Assembly (NCBI GenBank): GCA_020852835.1
Contig: JADZAC010000053.1
Location: forward strand, 1-64,000
Length of the DNA stretch: 64,000 nt
From: Flavobacteriales bacterium
GTDB lineage: Bacteria > Bacteroidota > Bacteroidia > Flavobacteriales_F > PHOS-HE28
Direction: 5' to 3'
The notes beneath the pieces are model-generated. The model did no database searches. It was not told where the DNA came from and saw only the letters and a program-made list of their open reading frames with translations. Positions 8,066 through 17,307 of the stretch are shown here, in pieces (position 1 is the first letter of the stretch; every line of letters begins with the position of its first letter). A program made the translations under genes and the position numbers.

Positions 8066-9883
8066 CTAGTGGAATTCCACCTCGAACGGCATGCGGGCTT
8101 GCAGGCCGCTCATGCTGCGCACCCGCTGCACTTGTTCAAAACGGCGCAGCATATCGGCATCCGCGCCCAAGGTCTCCGCTGCTGCCCAGGTGCGTACCCG
8201 GGCACCAAGGCTGGCACGCAGTTCCTGGAAGAAGTCCTTTTGCTCCGGGTAGCCCACCGTGCGGTACTTGCCCGCTTCCAGGCCGGCCATCCGGGCGGCT
8301 TCGGCCAAGGCCGCCTCCAAGCCGCCAAGGGTGTCCACAAGGCCCAACCGCCGGGCATCCGTGCCGGTCCATACACGGCCTTGGCCGATGCTGTCCACCT
8401 CGGCCACGGTCAGCTTCCGTCCGTCGGCCACGCGCTGGGTGAAGGTGCTGTAGAAGTCGTCAACGTACCCTTGGATGATGCCTTTTTCCTCGGCGGTGAG
8501 CGGGCGGGTAACCGTCATCATGCCGGCGTATTTGTGGGTTTGCACCCCGTCGAAGGTGAGGCCCAGTTTATTGTTGAAGAAGCCTTGCATGTTGGGGATC
8601 ATGCCGAACACGCCGATGCTGCCGGTGATGGTGGTGGGCTCGGCGAAGATCTTGTCCGCGGCGCAACTGATGTAGTAGCCGCCGCTGGCCGCCACATCGC
8701 CCATGCTCACCACCACCGGTTTTTCCGCTTTGGCCAGTAGCACCTCGCGCCACATCACATCGCTGGCCAAGCCACTGCCGCCCGGGCTGTTCACCCGCAG
8801 CACGATCGCTTTCACGGTGCTGTCTTTGCGGGCCTTGCGGATGGCTGCGCTGATGGTGGCTCCGCCGATGCTGCCATCCATGCTTTCCCCGTCGATGATA
8901 TCCCCTTGGGCATAGACCACCGCCACCTTGGGCTGCTGCCAAGTACTGCCGGTTTCACCTTCGGCCTTGGGTTTGGCCACGTAGGCGCGGGTGTACTTGC
9001 CCAGGTCCACGGCATCGATGTCCTTGTCGGGGTCAAGGCCCATGCGCTGCTTGAGGATGTCGAGCACTTGGTCGCGGTACACCAGGCTGTCCACCAATCC
9101 TTGGGCCACGGCATCATCGGCCTTGCGCACCAGCAGGCCTGCGGCAATGGCGTTGAGCTGGGCCGTGTCCAGTCCGCGCAGCGCGCCCACATCCGTGATG
9201 TAGGTGTTCCAAATGCCGTTGAGCAGGGCGGAGGTCTGCAACTTGCTTTCCGGGCTCATGTCCTTGCGGGTGAACGCCTCTCCGAAGCTCTTGAACTTGT
9301 TGTTGCGGCCACGGATGAACTGTACCTCGATGTCCAGCTTTTCGAAGAGCCCGGCGTAATACATCATTTCGCTGCTCAGCCCGCGGAAGTCCAGGTCACC
9401 CTTGGGTACCAGGTAGACTTCATCGGCCACGGCGGCCAGGTAGTAGCTCTTCTGGGTGTACACATCGGCAAAGGCCACCACGGGCTTGCCGCTTTCCGCC
9501 TTGAATTCCACGAGCTTGTCGCGGATCTCCTTCAGGGTGCCCAAGCCGGCGTTCACCACGCTCAGATCGAGGAACACCCCGTGGATACGGTCATCACGCT
9601 TGGCCTTTTCAATGTTGTTCAGGATGTCGTTCAGCCCCAGGCTGGACATGCTGCGGAACGGGCCGAAGTCGAAGTGGAATGGATCATTGGGCCCGCGGTC
9701 GAGGATCTGCTGGTCCAAGGTGATGTGCAGTACGGAGGAGCTTTTTACGGTGGTGGCCTTGCGTTCCATGCTGAAGGCGCTGCCCAGGGCGGCCAACGAG
9801 CCGATGAACAGCATAAGCAGCACCAGGCCGATCAGCAGGGTGCCCAGCATGGAGGCGAACATGAACTTGAGGAACTGGCGCAT
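8066..9883 (-). CDS. sppA: Signal peptide peptidase SppA, 67K type
   Basis: SppA cleaves leftover signal peptides in the inner membrane with a Ser/Lys dyad. This 605-residue protein has one N-terminal membrane segment (about residues 8-36) and two tandem ClpP-like domains, the long form. The nucleophile is S400 in MGDVAASGGYY; the general base is K198 in NKFKSFGEAF from the N-terminal domain, matching the E. coli arrangement. VNSPGGSG (365-371) forms the oxyanion region. The first ATG gives the membrane anchor directly. A perfect TAGTTTTG box sits 21 bases upstream. Single gene. Confidence 0.95.
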   Translation of the reverse strand: MRQFLKFMFASMLGTLLIGLVLLMLFIGSLAALGSAFSMERKATTVKSSSVLHITLDQQILDRGPNDPFHFDFGPFRSMSSLGLNDILNNIEKAKRDDRIHGVFLDLSVVNAGLGTLKEIRDKLVEFKAESGKPVVAFADVYTQKSYYLAAVADEVYLVPKGDLDFRGLSSEMMYYAGLFEKLDIEVQFIRGRNNKFKSFGEAFTRKDMSPESKLQTSALLNGIWNTYITDVGALRGLDTAQLNAIAAGLLVRKADDAVAQGLVDSLVYRDQVLDILKQRMGLDPDKDIDAVDLGKYTRAYVAKPKAEGETGSTWQQPKVAVVYAQGDIIDGESMDGSIGGATISAAIRKARKDSTVKAIVLRVNSPGGSGLASDVMWREVLLAKAEKPVVVSMGDVAASGGYYISCAADKIFAEPTTITGSIGVFGMIPNMQGFFNNKLGLTFDGVQTHKYAGMMTVTRPLTAEEKGIIQGYVDDFYSTFTQRVADGRKLTVAEVDSIGQGRVWTGTDARRLGLVDTLGGLEAALAEAARMAGLEAGKYRTVGYPEQKDFFQELRASLGARVRTWAAAETLGADADMLRRFEQVQRVRSMSGLQARMPFEVEFH

Positions 9884-9904
9884 GGATCAGTGGCTAGGGG
9901 TGGC

Positions 9905-9912
9905 CAAAACTA
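9905..9912 (-). promoter_or_regulatory. -7 box for sppA
   Basis: Minus-strand TAGTTTTG is an exact TAnnTTTG, 21 bases before the sppA ATG. The -33 element is not obvious. Confidence 0.55.
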
Positions 9913-9993
9913 CCCGATCGCGGGCCAGGAGCGCCGATGATCACACAAGCGGCGGTGTGCGGTGCTGGCCGGGGTGGGCACCCCATCAGGGTC

Positions 9994-11250
9994 TCACGCA
10001 GTGGCCCGTGATGTCCTGTTCAGCGTGAGCACCGTGATCTCCGGCGGCATGCCCACCCTGCCCGGGAAGCCGATGAAGCCGAAGCCGCGGTTCACATGGA
10101 GCTGCAAGCCCTGCTTCTCATACAGTCCGGCCCACTCCTCATACACCCATTGCGCCGGGCTGTATGTATGGCCGTTGATGGTGATGCCGAACTGCGCGCC
10201 GTGCGTATGGCCCGCCAGCATCAGGTCAATCCCGGTGGCGCGCACCTCTGCGTCCCAGTGCGTGGGGTCGTGGCTCATCAGCAGCCGGAACTGGGCGGGA
10301 TCCGTGCCGGCCGCGGCCTTGGCCAGGCTGCCGTACTGCTGGAAGCGCGTGCCCCAGTTCTGTACGCCGATCAAGGTGAAGCGTTCACCTTCCTTCTCAA
10401 TGGGCAAGTGCTCGTCCAGCAACAGGCGGAAGCCCATGGCGCGGTGGTGGGCCTTGAGCCGCTCCAGGTTTTCGTGCTTCGCAGCGGCACTGGGCCAGTT
10501 GGAGTAATCGCCGTAGTCGTGGTTGCCGAGGATGGAAAACTTGCCCAAGGGCGCCTCCAACGAGGCTACCGTCTCGATCCAAGGCTCGGCCTCGTAGGCG
10601 AAGTTGTTCACCAGGTCCCCGGTGAAGAGGATCAGGTCCGGGCGCTGTGCGTTGATCAGCTCCATGCCGTGCCTTACCATGTCCGTGCTGGTGCTGAAGC
10701 TGCCCAAGTGCATGTCGCTGATCTGCACGATGCGCAACCCGTCGAACGCCTTGGGCAACTTGGGCGAGCGCACCTGCACCTGGGCCACATGGAAGTTGCG
10801 CCAGCCGCGCGTAAGTCCGTACAGCACGCCGGTGAACGGTATAGCCGCCAAAGCCAAGCCCATCTGCGAAAGGAAACGCAAACGCCCCGGATCGGGCTCA
10901 TGGGCGGCGCCCGGTGCCCACTTGCGCCAGACCCAGCGGAACAATTCCAGCAGGTCCTCCAGGCCGTGGAACAGGATGATGACCACCTTGGGCAGGAGGA
11001 AAAGCACGAACAGCCCGATCACCGTGAACAGGAAGGCGTGGTTGTTCGCCGAACGCAGCTCCTGCATGCGCAACATGCCGAAGGCGATCACGGCCAACAT
11101 GCCCACGCTCACCACCCAGTAGGCCATGCGCAACCCGCGCTGGAAACCCGCGGACCGCAGGCCGATGGCGGTGTGTATGCCGCGCCAGGCATACCAGTCG
11201 ATCAGGAACAACACAAGCAAGGCCAAGGCAATGCGGAACGGGACGGACAT
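9994..11250 (-). CDS. Membrane-anchored metallophosphoesterase
   Basis: A 418-residue protein with four to five N-terminal membrane segments (residues 4-30, 43-60, 73-95 and 128-147) and a calcineurin-like phosphoesterase domain from about residue 170. Metal-binding motifs are all present: D179-M-H181 (SDMHLGSF), G211-D212 (FTGDLVNN), G242-N-H-D245 (LGNHDY), H327 (MSHDPTH) and G347-HTH350 (AGHTHGAQ). Relatives include YkuE/YaeI-type enzymes, some acting on lipid phosphates; the substrate here is unknown. The start codon lies 5 bases after a CACCTTTG box whose spacer is a 12-base C tract. Two downstream catalytic features and full length argue that it is functional. Confidence 0.9.
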   Translation of the reverse strand: MSVPFRIALALLVLFLIDWYAWRGIHTAIGLRSAGFQRGLRMAYWVVSVGMLAVIAFGMLRMQELRSANNHAFLFTVIGLFVLFLLPKVVIILFHGLEDLLELFRWVWRKWAPGAAHEPDPGRLRFLSQMGLALAAIPFTGVLYGLTRGWRNFHVAQVQVRSPKLPKAFDGLRIVQISDMHLGSFSTSTDMVRHGMELINAQRPDLILFTGDLVNNFAYEAEPWIETVASLEAPLGKFSILGNHDYGDYSNWPSAAAKHENLERLKAHHRAMGFRLLLDEHLPIEKEGERFTLIGVQNWGTRFQQYGSLAKAAAGTDPAQFRLLMSHDPTHWDAEVRATGIDLMLAGHTHGAQFGITINGHTYSPAQWVYEEWAGLYEKQGLQLHVNRGFGFIGFPGRVGMPPEITVLTLNRTSRATA

Positions 11251-11255
11251 GGGGG

Positions 11256-11285
11256 CAAAGGTGGGGGGGGGGGGTATTGGGCCAA
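11256..11285 (-). promoter_or_regulatory. Promoter of the metallophosphoesterase with poly-C spacer
   Basis: On the minus strand TTGG (11285-11282) is followed by an 18-base spacer and CACCTTTG (11263-11256), then 5 bases to the ATG. TTGG with 18 bases to the -7 box is exactly the arrangement seen for the rpsL promoter. Eleven of the 18 spacer bases, plus the first base of the -7 box, are C. Confidence 0.55.
11263..11274. repeat. Homopolymer tract of 12 G (12 C on the minus strand)
   Basis: This is the longest single-base run I found in the window. It lies in the divergent region between the metallophosphoesterase and the T9SS propeller gene, inside the -33/-7 spacer of the former. Tracts of this length change by slippage in many bacteria. 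Confidence 0.9.
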
Positions 11286-11339
11286 GAAGCAGTGCTTAGG
11301 CACAGACTTGGATAACTTGCACCGGAAAACTTCAATCAA

Positions 11340-12779
11340 GTGAATTACCGGATATTGTGCTTCCTCTTTTTTGGAACCCTCTTTGGCAATGTGGACGCCC
11401 AGGCCACATGGCGGATGGCCTATGGTGCATACGGGCCGGAAGAGGGTAAAAGCGTGAAAGTTGCCTTTGACGGAGACTTTGTAGTTGCGGGTTCCACAGG
11501 GAGCTTTGGCTCAGGCACATCGGATATCTACCTGCTAAAGATTGATGGTGATGGTATGGTTCTTTGGACACGAACTATTGGCGGCCCAATGATTGAACAG
11601 GCAAACGATCTGGTGCAATTGAGTGATGGAGGCTGGCTAATAGTGGGTTCCACCAATGACTCTAACGGAAACGGTGGTTATGATGGATTGTTGGCCCGCA
11701 CGGATCCTGATGGCAATGTTCTGTGGCGGAGGGAATATGGCGGTGTTGGTTGGGATTTCCTTCACTCCGGAATTGTGTTGGCTGACGGAGGGTTTCTCAT
11801 GGTCGGACAGACCTTTAGTCAAGGGATTGGCGGAGATGCTTGGCTTGTAAGGACAACTCAAGTTGGTGACACTGTCTGGACACGGCATTTTGGAGGGACA
11901 GGGATGGATGACGGAAATGCTGTAGTGGAAACTACAGATGGCGGAGTTGCATTTGCTGGGAGCTTGACATCTGGAAATGGTGATTTAGATGCGTACGTAG
12001 TGAAGCTGAATGGGCAATTAGGCATCGAATGGGAGAACTCGTACGGTGGTGATAGTTTAGACCTGGCCCGGGACATTGTGTTGACCCAGGATGCAGGATA
12101 CTCCCTTGTTGGCACAACAAAATCCTTCTCAGAATTCACCGAACACTACCACTTCAAATTGGATATGGATGGTGCCTTGGAATGGCAGAAGCATTGGGGC
12201 CAGATCAATGACCAAGAAGCTTATTGCCATATTGAACTACCTTCAGGCGGGTTTGCCACTGCAGGTTGGACGACTACTTCCGGAGGTGGTGGAAGGGACA
12301 TGTTCATTTTTCTGTGTGACCAGCAAGGAACGTTCATTGAGCAGCACACCTTCGGAGGTACGGAAGACGATGAAGGATATTCACTTGCGAAGAGCTCGGA
12401 TGGATTCATCGTTTGCGGGGCCACGCTTTCGTATGGTGCAGGAAGTAACGATGTGTTCGTGGTCAGGACGGATAGTACAGGTAGCACGGCTTTAGAGACT
12501 GTGGCAACCTATTTTGATCCTACTTCAGTGGGAGACCTTCATAAGGAGAGAGGACAAGCGCCATTTCCAAATCCAAGTTCCGGAATAGTGCATGTGCCTG
12601 ACGCACAGAGCTATGCCAGTTTGGAACTACTTGATCCAATCGGGCGAATTCTGTTTACTTGGCGGGAACCAAATCCAGAACTCGACATAAGTGAATATTC
12701 GGGAGGAGCCTTTTACCTTCGGGCCACCGATCGCCAAGGCAACACCACCACCTTTCCGCTGGTCCTAATCAAGCCATAG
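11340..12779 (+). CDS. T9SS-secreted protein with propeller-like repeats
   Basis: A 479-residue protein with a signal peptide (MNYRILCFLFFGTLFGNVDA) starting at GTG; no ATG fits the peptide. The body has about six repeats of roughly 55 residues, each built on the pattern GG...D.......DGG...G.T.S.....D....K.D..G...W (for example LSDGGWLIVGST, TTDGGVAFAGSL, SDGFIVCGAT), like delta-60 or beta-propeller repeat families. The tail (PFPNPSSGIVHV to TTFPLVLIKP) is a type A T9SS sorting domain. The gene is visibly richer in A+T than its neighbours (one line counted: 29 of 60 G+C), suggesting acquisition. It lies 3 bases ahead of the next gene, so they are probably co-transcribed. Confidence 0.82.
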   Translation: MNYRILCFLFFGTLFGNVDAQATWRMAYGAYGPEEGKSVKVAFDGDFVVAGSTGSFGSGTSDIYLLKIDGDGMVLWTRTIGGPMIEQANDLVQLSDGGWLIVGSTNDSNGNGGYDGLLARTDPDGNVLWRREYGGVGWDFLHSGIVLADGGFLMVGQTFSQGIGGDAWLVRTTQVGDTVWTRHFGGTGMDDGNAVVETTDGGVAFAGSLTSGNGDLDAYVVKLNGQLGIEWENSYGGDSLDLARDIVLTQDAGYSLVGTTKSFSEFTEHYHFKLDMDGALEWQKHWGQINDQEAYCHIELPSGGFATAGWTTTSGGGGRDMFIFLCDQQGTFIEQHTFGGTEDDEGYSLAKSSDGFIVCGATLSYGAGSNDVFVVRTDSTGSTALETVATYFDPTSVGDLHKERGQAPFPNPSSGIVHVPDAQSYASLELLDPIGRILFTWREPNPELDISEYSGGAFYLRATDRQGNTTTFPLVLIKP

Positions 12780-12782
12780 TCC

Positions 12783-14195
12783 GTGGGCCAACCGGTCATA
12801 CATAAGGTCGTGCTCTTTTTCGGCCACGTTACCTTTTTCGCACTCCTTGTTCTCTCATTCAAGCACACAGAGATCCGAACCACCTCCGGGGATTCCGCCT
12901 ATCAGGTCTTCAAGTGGGTGAATGACACTGGCTTGAGCATTGAAGCCCATCGCTATTCAGCCATCTTTCCGGAGCTTGCGGTGAAATGCTTTAAGTACTT
13001 CCATGCCGATCTGAAGACCTTGTTGATGGTGGCATCGGTGACGCATGTACTGGTGGCTTACCTAGTCTTCCTCATCTGCCTGTTGGGCTTGAAGGCACCC
13101 CGTTCTGCCCTTGCAGCGGCCCTTGCAGCGGTTTTGTGTACCCGGTTGACATTCTACGGCCCGGTGCTGGAGGCGAACTACCTGCTATGCTATCCTTTCC
13201 TCTTCTTTGCCATGCTGGAACAGAACGGGTCAGCATCGATCAGTAGGTGCAAGTTTGCAAGCTTGGTCGTGGCAGGTGCGCTAACGCTGCTGGCCCATCC
13301 GCTTGGTTGGCTCCTGTTGCTTTACGGAATTCTGTTCCTGTGGGCCATACGGCACATCTCCGCCAAGTCGGCTGTGTTGGTTTCATCGGGTGTGGTAATT
13401 GGCGCGGGGACCGTACGTCTGTTGTTTCCACCTACTGCCTATGAGCAAGCACAGTATGGGAATTTGCTCAAGGCCTTTTCGGGCCACGGTTTGGCGGGGC
13501 CATGGAGGTCTTGGGATTTCTTAATCGGCCATACGTTCCATTTCACCACCAACTACTTGCCAGCTTTAGTATTGGTCAGCGCAGTGGTGATCGGCTACAT
13601 GGTGCGAAAGCACTGGATAGCTGCAGCAGTCATTGGTGGAGGCGTGATCAGTTTCCTGGTCTTGGAGTTGGTCACCTTCCGCGCGGGTGATGCTGCCATC
13701 ATGATGGACCGGGCCTTTTTACCGGTGGCCACCTTAATCGCCTTGCCATTCATTTGGTTGTTGTGGGGCCTGCGTGGAAGGTGGGCAATCATGGGCAACA
13801 GTTTGCTTGTGCTGGTGCTGTTCATCAAGTTGCGGGACATCTCCTTCGCCTCGCGTGAACCCCTGCGACAACTGAAACGCATTGAACAATTGTTGACGGA
13901 ACTGGACCAGCGTTCGATCAAGAAAGCCGAAGTCTCCGAAATGGAGCTGCGGTCAAGAAGTATCCAGGCAAATTGGGCACTTCCTTTCGGCACCTTGTTG
14001 ATCACCTCGATGGACGGACCTGAACATTCCAAAACGGTTCGCATGATCAACACGCAGGCCATGGCTATGGTGAGGTTGGATGCCTTTCCAGTTACACCGG
14101 ACTTGAACGGTTTCATGTCCTCTCTGAATACTTCATATTTCCAACTTCCGAAAGGCCCTTATGAAGGTCTTCCATCAACACCACCGGCTCCTTGA
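12783..14195 (+). CDS. Multi-pass membrane protein, possibly GT-C-like
   Basis: A 470-residue protein starts at GTG and has about ten hydrophobic segments, then a soluble C-terminal part of about 110 residues. The first loop (GDSAYQVFKWVND, HRYSAIFPELAVK) resembles a group of Bacteroidota membrane proteins of unknown function whose topology recalls GT-C glycosyltransferases; this link is inference. It follows the T9SS gene by 3 bases and precedes the polysaccharide cassette, which suggests a part in surface glycan assembly. Its G+C content (52-60% in lines counted) lies between that of its two neighbours. Confidence 0.7.
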   Translation: MGQPVIHKVVLFFGHVTFFALLVLSFKHTEIRTTSGDSAYQVFKWVNDTGLSIEAHRYSAIFPELAVKCFKYFHADLKTLLMVASVTHVLVAYLVFLICLLGLKAPRSALAAALAAVLCTRLTFYGPVLEANYLLCYPFLFFAMLEQNGSASISRCKFASLVVAGALTLLAHPLGWLLLLYGILFLWAIRHISAKSAVLVSSGVVIGAGTVRLLFPPTAYEQAQYGNLLKAFSGHGLAGPWRSWDFLIGHTFHFTTNYLPALVLVSAVVIGYMVRKHWIAAAVIGGGVISFLVLELVTFRAGDAAIMMDRAFLPVATLIALPFIWLLWGLRGRWAIMGNSLLVLVLFIKLRDISFASREPLRQLKRIEQLLTELDQRSIKKAEVSEMELRSRSIQANWALPFGTLLITSMDGPEHSKTVRMINTQAMAMVRLDAFPVTPDLNGFMSSLNTSYFQLPKGPYEGLPSTPPAP

Positions 14196-14250
14196 TTCAA
14201 GCAAATTACTTCGCAGCCATCCCCCCGCCCTGCATTACTTTGCCGGAAGC

Positions 14251-15108
14251 ATGCACCCCTCCGTCTTTTCCGTGGATGTGGAAGAGTGGTTCCACATCCT
14301 GGACGTGCCCTCCACGCCGCCGCTGGCGCAGTGGGCGGTGCTGCCTTCGCGGGTGGAGCCCAGCTTTCGCGCCATGTTGGAGACGTTTGCGGAGAAGAAG
14401 GTGCGCACCACGCTTTTTTTCCTGGCCTGGGTGGCGGAGCGCTACCCGCACCTGGTGCGCGAGGCGGTGGCCGGCGGGCATGAAGTGGCCTCGCACGGCT
14501 ATGCGCATGAGCTGGTGTACAAGCAGGACCGCGCTACTTTTCTGGCCGACATCACCAAGGCCAAGCAGATCATTGAGCAGGCGGGCGGCGTGGCCGTAAA
14601 GGGCTACCGGGCGCCGGGCTTCTCCGTCACCAAGGAAACGCCTTGGTTCTTTGATGCGGTGGCCGAGGCGGGCTACCGTTACGATTCCTCCGTGTTCCCC
14701 GGGGAGCGCGGCCATGGCGGACTGCCCGGCGCGTGGCCCGTTCCGCACACCATCGCAACGGGGCACGGGAACCTGGTGGAATTCCCCATTTCGCTTTCCG
14801 CCGTGTTCGGCCGGCCCATGTACTTCTTCGGCGGGGGCTACCTGCGGTTCTTTCCGTACCGCCTCATCCGTTCCAAAGCAAAAGGCGTGTTGGCGGAAAA
14901 CAGGCCGGTGGTGTTCTACCTGCATCCGCGCGAGGTGGACCCGGACCATCCGCGCTTGGCCATGAGCGCCAAGCGCCGCTTCATGACCTACCACAACCTG
15001 CGCAGCACCTTGCCCAAAATGCGCCGGCTTTTCGATGACCTGCCGATGGCCACCTTCAGCGAGCTGATGGATGCCGGGATCGCTGGATCACCCAAGGGAC
15101 AACGATGA
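14251..15108 (+). CDS. Polysaccharide deacetylase (exopolysaccharide-locus type)
   Basis: A 285-residue NodB-fold deacetylase that removes acetyl groups from an N-acetylated glycan. The catalytic/metal Asp is D9 in FSVDVEEWF; the metal histidines are H82 and H86 in SHGYAHEL. YLHPREVDPDHPR and a late YHNLRSTLPKMRRL segment match the group found in exosortase/PEP-CTERM exopolysaccharide loci (TIGR03006-like) and its relatives. ATG at MHPSVFSVDVEEWF was chosen over an upstream in-frame ATG because it begins the conserved region and sits 8 bases after ATTACTTTG, a plausible -7 box. It overlaps the next gene by ATGA. Confidence 0.9.
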   Translation: MHPSVFSVDVEEWFHILDVPSTPPLAQWAVLPSRVEPSFRAMLETFAEKKVRTTLFFLAWVAERYPHLVREAVAGGHEVASHGYAHELVYKQDRATFLADITKAKQIIEQAGGVAVKGYRAPGFSVTKETPWFFDAVAEAGYRYDSSVFPGERGHGGLPGAWPVPHTIATGHGNLVEFPISLSAVFGRPMYFFGGGYLRFFPYRLIRSKAKGVLAENRPVVFYLHPREVDPDHPRLAMSAKRRFMTYHNLRSTLPKMRRLFDDLPMATFSELMDAGIAGSPKGQR

Positions 15109-16175
15109 AGAAAGTGCTTTTCCTGTATTCGGAGATCTCGCCCTACCTGATGGCGGGCATTGACCGCTTGGCCATTGACCACGGGGTGGAGGTGCACATT
15201 GTGCGTTGGCCCATCAATCCCGAGGCACCGTTCCATTTCAAGCAGATCCCCGGCGTGAAGGTGCATGAACGCACGGCATACGATACGGCCGCCCTGCGGG
15301 CCTTTGCGAAGGAGCTGCGGCCGGACCTCATTTTCGCCAGCGGCTGGGTGGACAAGGCCTACCTGCGGGTGTGCCGCGATGCACGCGATCGCGGCGTGCC
15401 CACGGTGATGTGCAGCGATCCTTCGTGGAGGGGCGATCTGCGGCAGCACGTGGCCGTCGTGGCCGCGAAGTGCTGGTTGCCGCGCACGTTCAGCCATGCA
15501 TGGGTGCCGGGGCCGCCGCAAGCGGAATATGCGGCGCGGCTGGGCATCAGGCGCGCCAACATCAAGCACGGCTTTTACACGGCGGACACGGAACGGTTCG
15601 TGCGCATGGAAAAAGAGTATACAGCCGCCAAGGCCGTACGCTTCCCGCACCGATTCATCTTCGTGGCGCGCTACATCGGCCTCAAAGGGCACCAGTACAC
15701 GCTTTCCGCTTTCATTGAGCTGTGCGAGGCGGGCCAGGCGGGGGATTGGGAGATATGGTGCATCGGCACGGGTGAACTGCAGGGCAAGGTGCCGGAACAT
15801 CCGCGGGTCCGGCACGTGGGCTTTGTACAGTCCGGCGACATGGGCGCGTATATAGGGCAATGTGGCGTGTCCATCCTGGCCAGCATGTACGAGGCCTGGG
15901 GCGTGGTGGTGCATGAGCACGCCGCCGCCGGCCTGCCCTTGCTGCTGAGCGATGCCGTGGGGGCGCGCCACAGGTTTCTTCAGGAAGGACGGAACGGCTG
16001 GTCCTTCAAAGCCGGTGACAAGGCGGCCCTGAAGGAGGTCTTCCGCATGATGATGGCCAAGAGCGATGATGAGCTGAGGGAGATGGGCCGGGCAAGCGCC
16101 GCATTGGGCGCCTCCTGGGGTCCGGAGCAGTGGGCTGCCACGGTGATGGACCTGATCGCGGAAGGCCATGGCTAA
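15105..16175 (+). CDS. Glycosyltransferase family 4 protein
   Basis: A 356-residue GT-B glycosyltransferase that adds a sugar from a nucleotide-sugar donor at the cytoplasmic face. The C-terminal donor site shows FVARYIGLKGHQ (domain start, around residue 187), EAWGVVVHEHAAAGLPLLL (the E-x7-E-like donor motif, about 266-284) and a following D-A-V-G segment. The N-terminal acceptor domain (MKKVLFLYSEISPYLMAG) is divergent. It overlaps the deacetylase by 4 bases and the next glycosyltransferase by 8, so the products are almost certainly made together. The donor and acceptor are unknown. Confidence 0.9.
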   Translation: MKKVLFLYSEISPYLMAGIDRLAIDHGVEVHIVRWPINPEAPFHFKQIPGVKVHERTAYDTAALRAFAKELRPDLIFASGWVDKAYLRVCRDARDRGVPTVMCSDPSWRGDLRQHVAVVAAKCWLPRTFSHAWVPGPPQAEYAARLGIRRANIKHGFYTADTERFVRMEKEYTAAKAVRFPHRFIFVARYIGLKGHQYTLSAFIELCEAGQAGDWEIWCIGTGELQGKVPEHPRVRHVGFVQSGDMGAYIGQCGVSILASMYEAWGVVVHEHAAAGLPLLLSDAVGARHRFLQEGRNGWSFKAGDKAALKEVFRMMMAKSDDELREMGRASAALGASWGPEQWAATVMDLIAEGHG

Positions 16176-17307
16176 GCCGCGCGTTTTGGTCTTCATCGAT
16201 TGGTATGCGCCCGGCTACAAGGCCGGCGGCCCGGTGCGCAGCCTGGTCAATTTGGTGGACCATCTCCGGGACCGCGTGGACTTCCACATCGTGACGCGCA
16301 ACACGGACTACACGGAGAACACACCGTATGCGGGCATTACGCCGGATGCGTGGACCACCTTGCCCGGTGGTGAAAAGGTGTGGTACGCCTCTGCTGCCGC
16401 CGCCTCCCGTGCTGCATGGAAGCGTATTTTGGCCAATGGCCCGTGGGATGCACTGTACATCAACGGGCTCTATTCCTGGCGGTACAACATCCTGCCGTTG
16501 TGGCTTTCGCAGCGGATGGCCGGGCGGCGCATAGTGGCTGTGCGCGGCATGCTGGCAGCGGGCGCCATGCAGCACGGGGCGCTGAAGAAGCTGCTTTTTC
16601 TGTCCGTGGCGCGCATGCTCGACCTGTACAAGGGTGTGCGCTTTCAGGCCACCAACGGTGAAGAAGCGAAGGTTATCCGCCTGCATATCCTGAAACATGC
16701 GGAAGTGCAGGTGGTGCCGAACCTGCCCCGGAAGGTGGTTGCGGAAGTGCGGCCCATCACCAAGGATGCAGGCAGTGTGAAACTGGTGAGCATCGCGCGG
16801 ATCGCCGTGGAAAAGAACACATTGCTGGCCATTGAGAGCTTGCATGGCGTAAAGGGCCGGGTGCAATACCACCTGTACGGCCCGGTGTACGATGAGGCCT
16901 ATTGGTCAAAGTGCCAAGCGGTCATCGCGGAGTTGCCGCCAAACGTGGAGGTGAAGCATGCAGGCTCCATCCCGCCGGAGCTAGTGCCCAAGGTGCTCGC
17001 GGATCACCACGCACTATTCATGCCCAGTGCCGGCGAGAACTTCGGCCACACCATGCTGGAAGCGCTCACCGCTGGGCGCCCCCTGCTCATCAGCGACCGC
17101 ACGCCATGGCGCGGACTGGAAGCAGATCAGGCCGGATGGGACCTGCCGTTGGACAAGGTGGATGCCTGCACGCAAGCCGTGGACAACCTTTGCGCCATGG
17201 ACCAGGCGGAGTACGACCGATGGTCGCAGGGAGCCTTTGGGCGCGGGATGCGATATTTGGCCGATCCCGCTCCTGTTGAGGCCAGCTTGCAGCTGTTCCT
17301 GCCATGA
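16168..17307 (+). CDS. Glycosyltransferase family 4 protein
   Basis: A 379-residue GT-B enzyme. Visible features are the N-terminal VLVFIDWYAPGYKAGGPVRS (typical of this GT4 group, with the Gly-rich acceptor loop), VSIARIAVEKN at the start of the donor domain, and PSAGENFGHTMLEALTAGRP near the C-terminus carrying the E-x7-E pair. It overlaps both neighbours (8 bases upstream, 4 downstream), as expected of a tightly translated exopolysaccharide operon. It is unrelated in detail to the preceding GT4, so probably acts at a different step. Confidence 0.9.
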   Translation: MAKPRVLVFIDWYAPGYKAGGPVRSLVNLVDHLRDRVDFHIVTRNTDYTENTPYAGITPDAWTTLPGGEKVWYASAAAASRAAWKRILANGPWDALYINGLYSWRYNILPLWLSQRMAGRRIVAVRGMLAAGAMQHGALKKLLFLSVARMLDLYKGVRFQATNGEEAKVIRLHILKHAEVQVVPNLPRKVVAEVRPITKDAGSVKLVSIARIAVEKNTLLAIESLHGVKGRVQYHLYGPVYDEAYWSKCQAVIAELPPNVEVKHAGSIPPELVPKVLADHHALFMPSAGENFGHTMLEALTAGRPLLISDRTPWRGLEADQAGWDLPLDKVDACTQAVDNLCAMDQAEYDRWSQGAFGRGMRYLADPAPVEASLQLFLP

